A stretch of 45,990 nt of DNA. It comes from Bacteroidota bacterium. Lineage in GTDB: Bacteria; Bacteroidota; Rhodothermia; Rhodothermales; Salinibacteraceae. The position numbers and the translations under genes were made by a program. The stretch lies in the NCBI GenBank assembly GCA_009908945.1, contig JAAAOI010000014.1, positions 1 through 45,990 on the forward strand. The letters are read 5' to 3'. Of this stretch, positions 33,966-42,108 are shown piece after piece; position 1 is the first letter of the stretch, and each line of letters begins with the position of its first letter. The notes beneath the pieces are model-generated. The model searched no databases. It was not told the origin of the DNA and saw nothing but the letters and a program-made list of their open reading frames with translations.

Positions 33966-34400
33966 GTGCCCGAGACCACTCACACCCTCACCATCCCCAG
34001 TTCCCTCCGCTTCCTGCACGACGTACGTCAGTTTGTGGAGAAGCATGCGCTGGAGGCCGGGTTTTCGCAGCCGACGGTAAATGCCATCAAGATTGCTGTG
34101 GATGAGGCCTGCACCAATATCATCAAGCATTCCTACGCCGGCGACACGTCGCAGGAGGTAGAGGTGGAGCTTGCCCTTACCGCGGGGCACCTTCAGGTGT
34201 GCCTGCGCGATGAAGGCGAGCCGTTCGATCCATCGACGTACCAGGAACCTGATCTGGCCCGCCTTACGGAGCGGCGGCGGCCGGGCGGGCTGGGCGTGCA
34301 CCTGATGCGCCGCTGTATGGACGAGGTGCAGTACCGCACCGATCAAGACTTCAACGAGGTCTGCCTCACCAAACGGCTCAATAGCGACTCTGCGGTATAG
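33966..34400 (+). CDS. Anti-sigma factor serine kinase (RsbW/SpoIIAB type)
   Basis: A 144-residue GHKL ATPase (HATPase_c_2). The N box DEACTNIIKH (46-55), the RDEGEPFDP loop with Asp82 for the adenine, and the glycine box RPGGLGVHLM (105-114) are all present. It binds and inhibits a target, classically a sigma factor, and phosphorylates the STAS partner. The start is GTG at 33966, 27 bp after the STAS gene, so coupled expression is likely. No sigma factor gene lies next to it, so its target cannot be named from context. Confidence 0.93.
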   Translation: MPETTHTLTIPSSLRFLHDVRQFVEKHALEAGFSQPTVNAIKIAVDEACTNIIKHSYAGDTSQEVEVELALTAGHLQVCLRDEGEPFDPSTYQEPDLARLTERRRPGGLGVHLMRRCMDEVQYRTDQDFNEVCLTKRLNSDSAV

Positions 34401-34517
34401 GGCGCACGACCCGCAGGGCCAACGGCGCAACTATTGCGAGTTGGGACCCGAACACGAGCCTGACCTGATCGGTCCGCTACATCTCCTTTGCATTTCCCGT
34501 GCGCCTTCGGCCTGCCC

Positions 34518-35183
34518 ATGCCTTCCTTTCCACGCTCCATCTTCGCGTCCCTCTGTCTGCTATGGCTCTCACTGCTCGTCGCGCTGCCAGCCCAAAGCCA
34601 ACAGGAGGCGGCCCGCGACACTACAGCAGTCGCGGCCCCTACGGTGCGTGCAGAACTACTCGCGATGCGTACCACCGACCAAGCGATGCGCGCAGAGGTC
34701 ACGGCATTTATCCAGGCGTCTGAAGGCCAACCCGATGTATGGGCGTTTATGAGCCTGAAGGAGCAGCTGGACTCGTTGGACACGGCTCACGCAGCCCGTA
34801 TGCGAGAAATCATTGACGAACACGGCTGGCCCGGCCCACCACTCGTCGGCGAGGACGGGACAGAGGCAGCGTTCTTGATCGTGCAGCACGCCGATCTGGC
34901 GCTTCAACAGGAGGCGTTGCCGCTGGTCCGGAACGCGTATGAGAACGGCGCCCTGAGCGGCCAAGCGCTCGCACTGCTGACGGATCGCGTGCGCGTTGGG
35001 GAAGGCAAGCCGCAACGGTACGGGACGCAGGCCACCGTTCAGCAAGGGGAGCTCACGGTTCACCCGATTGCCGATTCCGCGCAGGTAGACCAGCGGCGCG
35101 CGATGCTGGGGTTACCGCCGCTCTCAGCATACATCGATACCCTGCGGGCGACGTACATGCGACACCAGGGCAGCGACAACTGA
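34518..35183 (+). CDS. Secreted DUF6624-like protein
   Basis: A 221-residue protein. A signal peptide (MPSFPRSIFAS, a Leu/Trp-rich core, QSQ|Q) is followed by a helical region with the pattern seen in DUF6624 proteins: LKEQLDSLDTAHAARMREIIDEHGWPGPPLVGEDGTEAAFLIVQHADLALQQEALPLV and then DRVRVGEGKPQRYGTQ. The family is found in Bacteroidota and Gammaproteobacteria and has no known function. The assignment rests on remembered patterns. ATG at 34518 gives the cleanest signal peptide. It lies 117 bp after the kinase gene and may be independent of it. Confidence 0.75.
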   Translation: MPSFPRSIFASLCLLWLSLLVALPAQSQQEAARDTTAVAAPTVRAELLAMRTTDQAMRAEVTAFIQASEGQPDVWAFMSLKEQLDSLDTAHAARMREIIDEHGWPGPPLVGEDGTEAAFLIVQHADLALQQEALPLVRNAYENGALSGQALALLTDRVRVGEGKPQRYGTQATVQQGELTVHPIADSAQVDQRRAMLGLPPLSAYIDTLRATYMRHQGSDN

Positions 35184-35341
35184 CGCCCTCAGGCCCGACA
35201 CCGCACGGCGGCCTATTGCATGTCGCGACGGTCTCGGAAGCATACGTATCAGATGCCCTCGCTCAGCTCTGGCTACCGGCGGATGTCAACGAAGTGGGTA
35301 CGGGCGCAACAGTCGCAACCCCGAGCCGTGTGGAGCTCGTC

Positions 35342-36262
35342 ATGAAAAATCAAGATCAAATGGTAAGCGCGAGCGCGACGTTCGTGGTGCTCGCGGCGCT
35401 CTTCTGGGGGTTATCGGGCGGGATCGGCGGCATCCTCATGGCCGATGGCTGGGATGCGTTCGTGGTCTCTTTCTATCGAGGTGCGATCGGGTTGGTATTT
35501 GTCCTCGCCTGGCTGGCCCTGCGCCCCGATAACCACGGGCTGACCAACCGCCGGTTGTGGGGGTGGTCGGCTATTGCCGGGCTTGGCGTAGCAGGCAACT
35601 TCGCCTTCTACTTTCTGAGCATCGCCGAGGGCAGCGTTGCAGTAGCGGCCACCTTGATGTACTGCGCGCCTGTGTTCGTGTATCTGGTGTCCTTCGTGCT
35701 CAAGCTCGAAGAGCCTACCGCACCGAAGTGGGTGGCGATTGTGGTGGTGATGCTTGGGATCGTGCTGCTTACTCAGATCTACGACATTGGCGCGGGGGGC
35801 ATCACACCGCTTGGGGTCGGTGCCGGGCTGCTGGCTGGGCTGTCCTATGCGGTGTTTATCTTCGGCTTCAAGTATGCCGCGCCGTATGGCAGCCCTCAGG
35901 CTATCCTTTCCATCGCGTTTGCCGTGCTGGCCCTCGTCTTGATCTGGCCTGGCGATGGCGACCAGACCATCGCCGTTTTGAGTACGCCGGACTGGCCGCT
36001 GTTCGCCGCCCTCGGCGTGCTTGGCGCCGGGTTGTCGTTCATTCTATACATCGTCGGCCTGAATCACACCGCGCCGGCTGTGGCTTCCATCGTGGCCATG
36101 GTCGAGCCGGTTACCGCGGCGCTGTTTGGCGTCGTAATCTTGAGCGAAACCCTGGTGGGGCCTCAAATTCTGGGTATGGGGTTGATCCTGGTCACGGTGA
36201 CCGCGCTCAGCGTATCCTCCAGCGCCGGGCAGCCTTCGTCCGATACCGGCGGTGACGCGTGA
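35342..36262 (+). CDS. EamA/DMT-superfamily transporter
   Basis: A 306-residue membrane protein with ten hydrophobic segments arranged as two EamA repeats. The first repeat includes LAALFWGLSGGIGG, GVAGNFAFYFLSIAEGSVAVAATLMYCAPVFV and a charged LKLEEPTAPKW link. The second ends in NHTAPAVASIVAMVEPVTAALFGVVILSETL, the classic motif of helices 9-10. DMT transporters export or import metabolites, amino acids or drugs; the substrate is unknown. The start is ATG at 35342; the frame is open to 35216, but that part is not membrane-like. Confidence 0.92.
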   Translation: MKNQDQMVSASATFVVLAALFWGLSGGIGGILMADGWDAFVVSFYRGAIGLVFVLAWLALRPDNHGLTNRRLWGWSAIAGLGVAGNFAFYFLSIAEGSVAVAATLMYCAPVFVYLVSFVLKLEEPTAPKWVAIVVVMLGIVLLTQIYDIGAGGITPLGVGAGLLAGLSYAVFIFGFKYAAPYGSPQAILSIAFAVLALVLIWPGDGDQTIAVLSTPDWPLFAALGVLGAGLSFILYIVGLNHTAPAVASIVAMVEPVTAALFGVVILSETLVGPQILGMGLILVTVTALSVSSSAGQPSSDTGGDA

Positions 36263-36570
36263 GCGCTTGAGGCATGAATCTATCGGCATGTCTCCTCTTC
36301 CGGAGGTATATTGTCACATGAGCAACGCCCAGCCCAGGATGCAGCGCAGGCTATTGAAAATAATTGAATGCGGGGTCCACCAGATTGCCCAATCGGTTGT
36401 CTGTCGCGAAAAGAAGGGCGGCGCTACGGTCGTGAGCGGTGCCCCATAACCAGAGGTCCGGTCGGGCACCTCAAGCAGGAGCCGGAGGGCAGACCAAGCA
36501 GCTGCCACTTCAGCTCGAAGGGTTCCGTCTTCTCTTTTGCCATCCGCCCGAAACCCTGAGGTGTGCCCTT
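36263..36570. other. 308-bp gap holding a possible gene remnant
   Basis: No intact gene is seen. A 43-codon frame starts at ATG 36318 on the plus strand behind a GGAGG that is too far away, and looks fortuitous. The minus strand carries the PIN-like remnant listed separately. No terminator was found between the EamA and glycosyltransferase genes. Confidence 0.4.
36351..36470 (-). pseudogene. Possible remnant of a PIN-domain (VapC-like) gene C-terminus
   Basis: Between two stops on the minus strand lie 39 sense codons with no start. They read RPDLWLWGTAHDRSA, then a short hydrophobic strand, ATDNRLGNL, and a PAFNYFQ terminus before TAG. The pattern PDxWxxxTA, about 10 residues, hydrophobic strand, TDN resembles the last third of PIN-domain ribonucleases, where the Asp residues bind Mg2+. 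The frame is cut upstream by TGA, and no N-terminal half or antitoxin gene is recognisable. It is either a decayed toxin gene or a chance resemblance, and the call rests on a short match. Confidence 0.3.
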
Positions 36571-37863
36571 ATGAAGGTTTTCATCGCCACCATCGGCACG
36601 CGCGGCGACGTGCAGCCCCACATCGCACTGGCAGAGGGCCTGCATCGCGCTGGCCACACCGTCACGGTGTGCACAAGTACGCGGTATGCCTCCCTTGTCA
36701 CCGCACGTGGCCTTGGCTACGGACGCCTCAGCGACGACCTTATCGCCCTTGTAGAAACCTCCGCAGGGCGAGAAGCCATAGCGGCCGCCGGAGGTGCGAT
36801 ACCGAGGATAGGAGCACTCGTCACGATGATCGGCCGGTCGTTGGAGATTCAACGCGATCTGTTTCGCGATGGGTGGGCCGCCGCCAAAGAAGCCGATCCT
36901 GATGTCGTCATCTACCACCCCAAGATGGCTATCGCGCTCCATTACGCCGAGCGGCTGGGCATCCCGGCAGTCATTGCCCCGCTCTTTCCTATATTTCTGC
37001 CCACTGCGGCCTACCCAACCCTGGGCTTCCCCTGCCTTCACCTGGGCAAATGGCTGACCCCCGTGTACCATCGGTTCTCACACCGCCTCGTTCTGACGGT
37101 CGTCAGCGCGGTGAGTCGGTGGATGTTTGCCTCGTGGCGCCGCGCCCACGGCCTGCCAGCGCAGCCGCGGGGGACCGGCCTTGTGCACCGTGACTGCGGC
37201 ACGCGGGTGCCCTTCCTTCATGGGTGGAGCTCGCACGTTGCCCCCGATCCGCCGGACTGGCCCAATCACCACGTGAAGACAACCGGATACTGGTTTCTCG
37301 ATCGTGCGGAAGCCTGGGCGCCGCCCCCCGCGCTGGAGGCGTTTTTGGCAGACGGAGCACCGCCAGTCTACGTTGGGTTTGGGAGTATGGCCAGCCAACG
37401 TCCCGAACAGGCCACCCGCCTTGTGCTGGAAGCGTTGAGTCGCGCACGGTTGCGCGCGGTGCTGGCCAGCGGCTGGGGGGGCTTGCGCGCCCCCGATCTG
37501 CCCCCCTCTGTTTACCTCCTCCGTCAAGCACCCCACGACTGGCTGTTTCCGCGTGTCGCAGCCGTCGTCCACCACGGAGGGGCCGGGACCACCGCGGCCG
37601 GTCTCCGCGCCGGGCGTCCAACTGTTACCTGCCCGTTTTTTGGCGATCAGCCGTTCTGGGGGCGGCGCGTGCATGCGCTGGGCGCTGGGCCGCGGCCTAT
37701 CCCACAACAGCACCTGACAGCCGAGCGGTTGGCCCGTGCCTTGCGCGCCGCAACAGCACACCCCGCCCTCGCGGCCCACGCAACAGCCTTGGGGCGGAAG
37801 ATCCGGCGCGAGAGCGGGGTCGCAGCAGCTGTTGGATTCATCGAGCGGCACCTGGGCTACTAA
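36571..37863 (+). CDS. GT1-type (UGT-like) glycosyltransferase
   Basis: A 430-residue GT-B fold glycosyltransferase. The N-terminal ATIGTRGDVQPHIALAEGLHRAGHTVTVCTS (about 5-35) is the signature of the sterol/macrolide/rhamnosyl GT1 branch. The C-terminal half contains YVGFGSMASQRPEQ and the sugar-nucleotide motif VVHHGGAGTTAAGLRAGRPTVTCPFFGDQPFWG. It would transfer a sugar to a lipid, sterol, carotenoid or secondary metabolite; acceptor unknown. There is no signal peptide. The start is ATG at 36571, directly at the conserved N-terminus. It stands alone on the plus strand between an EamA transporter and the minus-strand menG block. Confidence 0.9.
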   Translation: MKVFIATIGTRGDVQPHIALAEGLHRAGHTVTVCTSTRYASLVTARGLGYGRLSDDLIALVETSAGREAIAAAGGAIPRIGALVTMIGRSLEIQRDLFRDGWAAAKEADPDVVIYHPKMAIALHYAERLGIPAVIAPLFPIFLPTAAYPTLGFPCLHLGKWLTPVYHRFSHRLVLTVVSAVSRWMFASWRRAHGLPAQPRGTGLVHRDCGTRVPFLHGWSSHVAPDPPDWPNHHVKTTGYWFLDRAEAWAPPPALEAFLADGAPPVYVGFGSMASQRPEQATRLVLEALSRARLRAVLASGWGGLRAPDLPPSVYLLRQAPHDWLFPRVAAVVHHGGAGTTAAGLRAGRPTVTCPFFGDQPFWGRRVHALGAGPRPIPQQHLTAERLARALRAATAHPALAAHATALGRKIRRESGVAAAVGFIERHLGY

Positions 37864-37935
37864 CTGATCCTCTGAACGCCGCGCTCCTCCCAAGCCGCCA
37901 CGCCCCTCGAAGGCGCCCGGTTTTATAGCTCCCTC

Positions 37936-38661
37936 CTACTTTCGCCCGTAGTACAGGGAGGCGATGCCAAACGTGAGCGGCTTCCACTGCAGATCGGAGT
38001 AGCCCACGGCCCGCATGCGCCCCAGGAAGGCCGGACCGCTGGGGAAAGCAGCGACGGAGTCGGGCAGGTACTGGTAGGCCCCTTCGTTCTGGGATATGGT
38101 CCGCCCGATTCGGGGCAGGATATGCCGGGAGTAGAACTGGTACAGCTGCTTGACAGGAAAGACCTGCGGTTGGCTGAACTCCAGTACGACGAGGCTGCCG
38201 CCCGGGCGAAGCACGCGGCGCATATCGGCCAGGCCTGCGTCCAGATCCTCAAAGTTGCGCACCCCAAAAGCCACAAGTGCGGCATCGAACTGGTTGTCAG
38301 AGAACGGGAGCTTCTGAGCGTCGCCCGTCCGCAGCACCACCCGGTCGGAGAGGCCGCGCGCGGCGATTTTCTTCCGTCCGAAGGCCAGCATCTCCTCCGA
38401 GATGTCCACGCCCACCACCTTCTCCGGGTGCAGGGTCTGCTGCGCTTCCAGCGCCAGGTCGGCGGTGCCTGTGGCTACGTCCAGGATGCGGCGCGGGGAT
38501 TCCTCCTTTAGCAGAGCCACGGCCCGCCGGCGCCACCACACATCAATGCCGAAGCTGAGCACACGGTTGAGGAGGTCATACCGGGGTGCGATAGCATCAA
38601 ACATCGCCTCCACGTCCTGCGCTTTGCCTTGGGCTTCGCCGACCGGGGGGTAGTTCTTCAT
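37936..38661 (-). CDS. ubiE: Demethylmenaquinone methyltransferase
   Basis: A 241-residue class I SAM methyltransferase that makes menaquinone (MenG role) and belongs to the UbiE family. MFDAIAPRYDLLNRVLSFGID (about 20-40), ILDVATGTADLALE (SAM loop), DAQKLPFSDNQFDA and VLRPGGSLVVLEFSQP are the family signatures. The C-terminal FGIASLYYGRK is typical of UbiE/MenG. In a Bacteroidota-type organism menaquinone is the expected substrate. The start is ATG at 38661; the TTG at 38682 would add seven residues. It follows pfkA by 25 bp. Confidence 0.95.
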   Translation of the reverse strand: MKNYPPVGEAQGKAQDVEAMFDAIAPRYDLLNRVLSFGIDVWWRRRAVALLKEESPRRILDVATGTADLALEAQQTLHPEKVVGVDISEEMLAFGRKKIAARGLSDRVVLRTGDAQKLPFSDNQFDAALVAFGVRNFEDLDAGLADMRRVLRPGGSLVVLEFSQPQVFPVKQLYQFYSRHILPRIGRTISQNEGAYQYLPDSVAAFPSGPAFLGRMRAVGYSDLQWKPLTFGIASLYYGRK

Positions 38662-38686
38662 GGGGACAACAGACAGAGACAAGGAG

Positions 38687-39664
38687 TTAGCTGAGCAGCT
38701 GTGTCAGCTTCAAGAGATCGTAGTTGATGTTTTTTTTGCGGCTCCAGACGTTGCGCATGGGCGTGAGCTTGATGTCGCCGTTCATGAGGCCGACCATAAC
38801 CGCCGAGTGGCCTTCGAGCAGCGCCTCTACCGCCGCTGAGCCCAGGCGGCTGGCCAGGACGCGGTCGCGCGCTGAGGGCGAGCCGCCGCGTTGCGTATGG
38901 CCCAGAATACACACCCGCAGGTCGATCTCCGAAAAGGCCTCGTCGGCGCGGAGAATCTGCTCAATATGCGCCGCACCGCCGTGCTCGTCGCCCTCGGCAA
39001 CCACGACGATGGAGGAGCGCGCCTGCGCCGACATCAGCGAGAGGATGCGCTCCTTGATCTCGCCCATGTCCGTAAACGTCTCAGGAATGAGCACCAGTTC
39101 GGCGCCGCCGCCAATCCCGCAGTTAAGGGCGATGAAGCCCGAGTCACGCCCCATAACCTCGACCAGAAACAGGCGGTTGTGCGCATCGGCTGTGTCGCGA
39201 ATCCGGTCAATGTTTTGCACCGCCGTGTTCAGGGCCGTGTCGTAGCCGATCGTTTCTTCCGTACCCAGCAGGTCGTTGTCGATGGTACCCGGGCACCCCA
39301 CGATGGGGATACTGTACTCGTCGTAAAAGATGGAAGCGCCCTCAAACGTACCATCCCCCCCAATGGCAATCAGGCCGTCGATGTCCATGGCACGGAGTTC
39401 TTTGGCCGCTTTCGCCCGGCCTTCTTCGGTGCGAAAGCGCTCGGAGCGGGCGCTCTTCAGGATGGTGCCCCCCGTCTGAAGAATGTTCGAGACGGAGCGG
39501 CCGTCCATTTCCACGATGTCTCCATCGATCATGCCCGAGTAGCCCCGGCGGATGCCGACCACATCAATGTCGTTGGCCAGGGCCGTACGCGCAACAGCAC
39601 GCACGCAGGCGTTCATGCCCGGCGCATCGCCGCCACTTGTGTAGATACCAATGCGATTGAGCAT
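38687..39664 (-). CDS. pfkA: ATP-dependent 6-phosphofructokinase
   Basis: A 325-residue group I PFK that converts fructose 6-phosphate to the 1,6-bisphosphate. IYTSGGDAPGMNACVRAV (about 7-24), IAIGGDGTFEGA (Gly after GGD marks the ATP-dependent type), PGTIDNDLLGTE with the catalytic Asp, VEVMGRDSGFIAL and LGHTQRGGSPSARDR are conserved. Length is standard. The start is ATG at 39664. It shares the minus strand and short spacing with ubiE, which suggests co-transcription but no common pathway. Confidence 0.97.
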   Translation of the reverse strand: MLNRIGIYTSGGDAPGMNACVRAVARTALANDIDVVGIRRGYSGMIDGDIVEMDGRSVSNILQTGGTILKSARSERFRTEEGRAKAAKELRAMDIDGLIAIGGDGTFEGASIFYDEYSIPIVGCPGTIDNDLLGTEETIGYDTALNTAVQNIDRIRDTADAHNRLFLVEVMGRDSGFIALNCGIGGGAELVLIPETFTDMGEIKERILSLMSAQARSSIVVVAEGDEHGGAAHIEQILRADEAFSEIDLRVCILGHTQRGGSPSARDRVLASRLGSAAVEALLEGHSAVMVGLMNGDIKLTPMRNVWSRKKNINYDLLKLTQLLS

Positions 39665-39733
39665 GAACGCTCAGCGAGCTGACTGTGGGAATGCGAGGGG
39701 GTGGACGGCAGCGCTGAGGGCTACGGAAAGGCG

Positions 39734-40651
39734 TTAGCGGCCCGTTGGGCGCGCGACAACAATGCCGGTTTGATGACGGTTGTTCTGTACGTAGCGTTGA
39801 AGATCCAGCGAAACCTTCACACCATCTTCTAATGACGCATGGAGTAGTCCTACGCTTCCTTCCGGTCCTCGATAGACCAGGCCTGTGTGCGAGACGTCAA
39901 GCCCGTCAATGTCTGTGGCCAGGGCAATGATATCACCCGCTTGCAGGGCGTTGTAGACGTCGCGGATACGGTCCTGTGGGATGAAGTAGCGAGGCTGCGC
40001 CGCGATGGATTGTTCAACCTGCAGGAGTTCGGCGTAGAGGCTATCGCTGGCAGCCAGTTGCCGGTAAGCCGAGCGGTGCGCACTCATGAAGGTGGGGGGC
40101 TGTGCCATGGGAACGCCGCCCAGCTGCTGCGTCAGATCAACGACCGTGCCCCGCTGCGCATTGTCGTAGATCCAGTCAGTGAAGTAATGCAGGCGGCTGC
40201 AGTACCCGTCGATGCGGCCATCCCGGTACCGCTGGTCTTCGAGATGGGCCGTGAACGTCGCATACGTGTAATCTTCAGCGGCGATGCCCCGGGCCATCGC
40301 CAGCGCAATCTCTACGAACGTGACACAGTCAAACTGCCGCAGGTCGACCACCAGCCGCTCCTCCAGTTCCGTATCCAGCAGCCCAGCAGCGTAGGGCGCC
40401 TGCCGAAAGGAAAGGCCCACCTGCTGCACTAGCGCACCAAAGGTTCGTTGGTGCCAGGCTTCGCGCTGGGCCCGCGCCATGACTTCCGCAAAGGCAGCCC
40501 GAGAGGCCTCGTCATCCACAACGGTGGCCGTATCCGGCGAAGCAAGCCGTGGGGCGGCCCCATCCGCTTCGGCCTGACATACCGTAAGCCCGCCGAGGGC
40601 CAGCAGCAGCGTGGGGATACATACTACGAGAGCACGGAGGGCAAGCGCCAT
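39734..40651 (-). CDS. Exported DUF1460 (amidase-like) protein
   Basis: A 305-residue protein with a signal peptide (MALALRALVV, a leucine-rich core, VCQA|EA). The mature part carries the DUF1460 blocks: FDCVTFVE with the nucleophile-type Cys, YRDGRIDGYCSRLHYFTDWIYDN, GDIIALATDIDGLDVSHTGLV with a conserved His, and LLHASLEDGVKVS. The family has an NlpC/P60-like papain fold (N-acetylmuramoyl-L-alanine amidase-like). It is common in Bacteroidota and probably acts on peptidoglycan fragments in the periplasm. The Cys, His and polar residue positions are inferred from motif order. The start is ATG at 40651, 46 bp after aat. Confidence 0.88.
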   Translation of the reverse strand: MALALRALVVCIPTLLLALGGLTVCQAEADGAAPRLASPDTATVVDDEASRAAFAEVMARAQREAWHQRTFGALVQQVGLSFRQAPYAAGLLDTELEERLVVDLRQFDCVTFVEIALAMARGIAAEDYTYATFTAHLEDQRYRDGRIDGYCSRLHYFTDWIYDNAQRGTVVDLTQQLGGVPMAQPPTFMSAHRSAYRQLAASDSLYAELLQVEQSIAAQPRYFIPQDRIRDVYNALQAGDIIALATDIDGLDVSHTGLVYRGPEGSVGLLHASLEDGVKVSLDLQRYVQNNRHQTGIVVARPTGR

Positions 40652-40697
40652 GGCACAGCAACAAGATGAGAGATACGGGCTGGCTACATAACACGCA

Positions 40698-41300
40698 CTA
40701 CGACGGCCGCCCGTTGCGCTGGGGCCACCAGGTGGCCTCGGTCAGCAGTGCCGATTGCAGGCGGCGCTCATACGCCAGGCGCGGGATCTCCACCGCGCCG
40801 AACTGCCGCAGATGGTCGGTGGCCCACTGGATATCGAGCAAGATAAACCCGCCCGCCTTGAGCTGCTCCACCAGGTGCACAAGCGCTACCTTCGAGGCGT
40901 TATCCTCGCGGTAGAACATCGACTCGCCGAAGAAAGCTCCGCCCAGCGCCAGACCATAGAGCCCCCCGGCCAGCGCTCCCTCGTAATACGCCTCCACGCT
41001 GTGGGCATACCCTCGGTGGTGCAGCGTCCGAAACAGCGCCTGCAGCTCGCAAGACAGCCAGGTAGACGAGCGGTCGGCACATGCCGCTATCACTTCCGCG
41101 AACGCAGTATCAGTGCGCACGGTGAACGTACCCCGGTCAACCAGCTTCTGCAGGTTGGTGGGCACGTGGAAATCTTCCAGCGGCAGGATCCCGCGGGGGT
41201 CGGGGCGTACCCAGACGAGGGCATCGTCCGCACCTGGATCGGCCATGGGGAAGACGCCCTGCTGATACGCGTACAGCACGTCGGTAGGTGAGGGGTCCAT
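40698..41300 (-). CDS. aat: Leucyl/phenylalanyl-tRNA-protein transferase
   Basis: A 200-residue enzyme that puts Leu or Phe from tRNA onto proteins with basic N-termini, marking them for ClpAP (N-degron pathway). YQQGVFPMAD (about 12-21), WVRPDPRGILPL (30-41), EGALAGGLYGLALGGAFFGESMF and DIQWATDHLRQFGAVEIPRLAYERRL are the Aat signatures. Length is typical of the shorter bacterial forms. The start is ATG at 41300. It diverges from the biotin-carrier gene. No clp gene lies in the window. Confidence 0.95.
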   Translation of the reverse strand: MDPSPTDVLYAYQQGVFPMADPGADDALVWVRPDPRGILPLEDFHVPTNLQKLVDRGTFTVRTDTAFAEVIAACADRSSTWLSCELQALFRTLHHRGYAHSVEAYYEGALAGGLYGLALGGAFFGESMFYREDNASKVALVHLVEQLKAGGFILLDIQWATDHLRQFGAVEIPRLAYERRLQSALLTEATWWPQRNGRPS

Positions 41301-41383
41301 GGTGCACAGGGGGCGCTGAGCGAGTAAAAGAGATGCCGGCGGGGTTTGCCTGCCCTTCGTGTAGGCTGTGAGCAGCGCCTATA

Positions 41384-41401
41384 GGTGAACCTGCTTTCAC
41401 C
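41384..41401. repeat. Inverted repeat in the aat / biotin-carrier divergent region
   Basis: GGTGAA and TTCACC form a perfect 6-bp inverted repeat with a 6-base centre, preceded by TATA. The position between two divergent genes suits an operator, but no regulator is linked. Confidence 0.35.
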
Positions 41402-41411
41402 AACAACCTAT

Positions 41412-41444
41412 TTTGCAGAGGCAGACACTGTCATCGTTTCTTTG
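41412..41444 (+). promoter_or_regulatory. Candidate promoter of the biotin-carrier-like gene
   Basis: TTTG (41412-41415) and TTTCTTTG (41437-41444) are 21 bases apart, close to the Bacteroidota TTTG/TAnnTTTG arrangement with one mismatch in the -7 element. An overlapping alternative uses TTTG at 41441-41444 with TACGTTCA at 41462-41469 (17-base spacing). Either gives a short leader to the ATG at 41497. Confidence 0.35.
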
Positions 41445-41496
41445 TATCCTGCATGTGTATTTACGTTCACCTCCTCAACCACTGCCAGCGTTCCCC

Positions 41497-42006
41497 ATGG
41501 CCGAAGCCACCTTTCAAGCGTTGCTCGATGATGAAACGTTTGACCTGAAAATTGACGGAGACACCCTCCATATGGGCGAAGTGGCCCTGCCCGTTTCGTT
41601 TGAGGCCACCGGCCCCACCGCGTACTCTCTGATCCTCGACGGGCAGAGTGTACCAGTAGTCGTTACCCCCGCTGGGCCGCCGAAGACGTACGACGTGACG
41701 GCCGCGGGCCACACCTGGACGGTGCGCGTCAAGGACGAGCGGGACCTGCTGCTGGAGCGTTTTGGGCTGGACGACGCGCTGGGCGCCGGTGAAATTACCA
41801 TCCACGCCCCCATGCCGGGACTGGTATTAGAGGTGAGGGTAGCCGTGGGCGACACGGTGACGGTTGATGAGGGCTTGCTGGTACTGGAGGCAATGAAGAT
41901 GGAAAATGAACTGAAAGCCCCGGCTGAGGGGCAGGTGAAGGCCGTACACGTTGCCGCAGGCGATGCTGTAGGGAAAAACGAGTTGCTGATCGAGTTCGAG
42001 GCATAA
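41497..42006 (+). CDS. Biotin carboxyl carrier-like (biotinyl-domain) protein
   Basis: A 169-residue protein ending in a biotinyl domain (about 95-169). MPGLVLEVRVAVGDTV, LLVLEAMKMENEL with the biotin-acceptor Lys in AMKM, and the closing KNELLIEFEA are clear. The N-terminal 90 residues are beta-rich (PVSFEATGPTAYSLILDG, then AAGHTWTVRVKDE), like the carrier subunits of acyl-CoA or oxaloacetate carboxylases in Bacteroidota. No carboxylase or transcarboxylase subunit lies nearby, so the partner must be elsewhere. The start is ATG at 41497. A downstream SDR gene follows after 102 bp. Confidence 0.9.
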   Translation: MAEATFQALLDDETFDLKIDGDTLHMGEVALPVSFEATGPTAYSLILDGQSVPVVVTPAGPPKTYDVTAAGHTWTVRVKDERDLLLERFGLDDALGAGEITIHAPMPGLVLEVRVAVGDTVTVDEGLLVLEAMKMENELKAPAEGQVKAVHVAAGDAVGKNELLIEFEA

Positions 42007-42108
42007 CTCGGGGCATCATTGCCCCCTCGGGGGCACGGCGCGAGGGATCCGTAGCGAGTGGCTACGATATGATGGACGGCGCGGCATTTTCCATCCCCTT
42101 TTCCTGCT

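Noticed and set aside
36318-36449. 43-codon plus-strand frame after the EamA gene
   Set aside because: The GGAGG upstream is 12 bases away and the product has no clear features; it overlaps the minus-strand PIN-like stretch.
39670-39718. CTCAGCG...CGCTGAG inverted repeat between pfkA and the DUF1460 gene
   Set aside because: The arms are only 7 bp with a 35-base loop and no T-run, so chance is a sufficient explanation.
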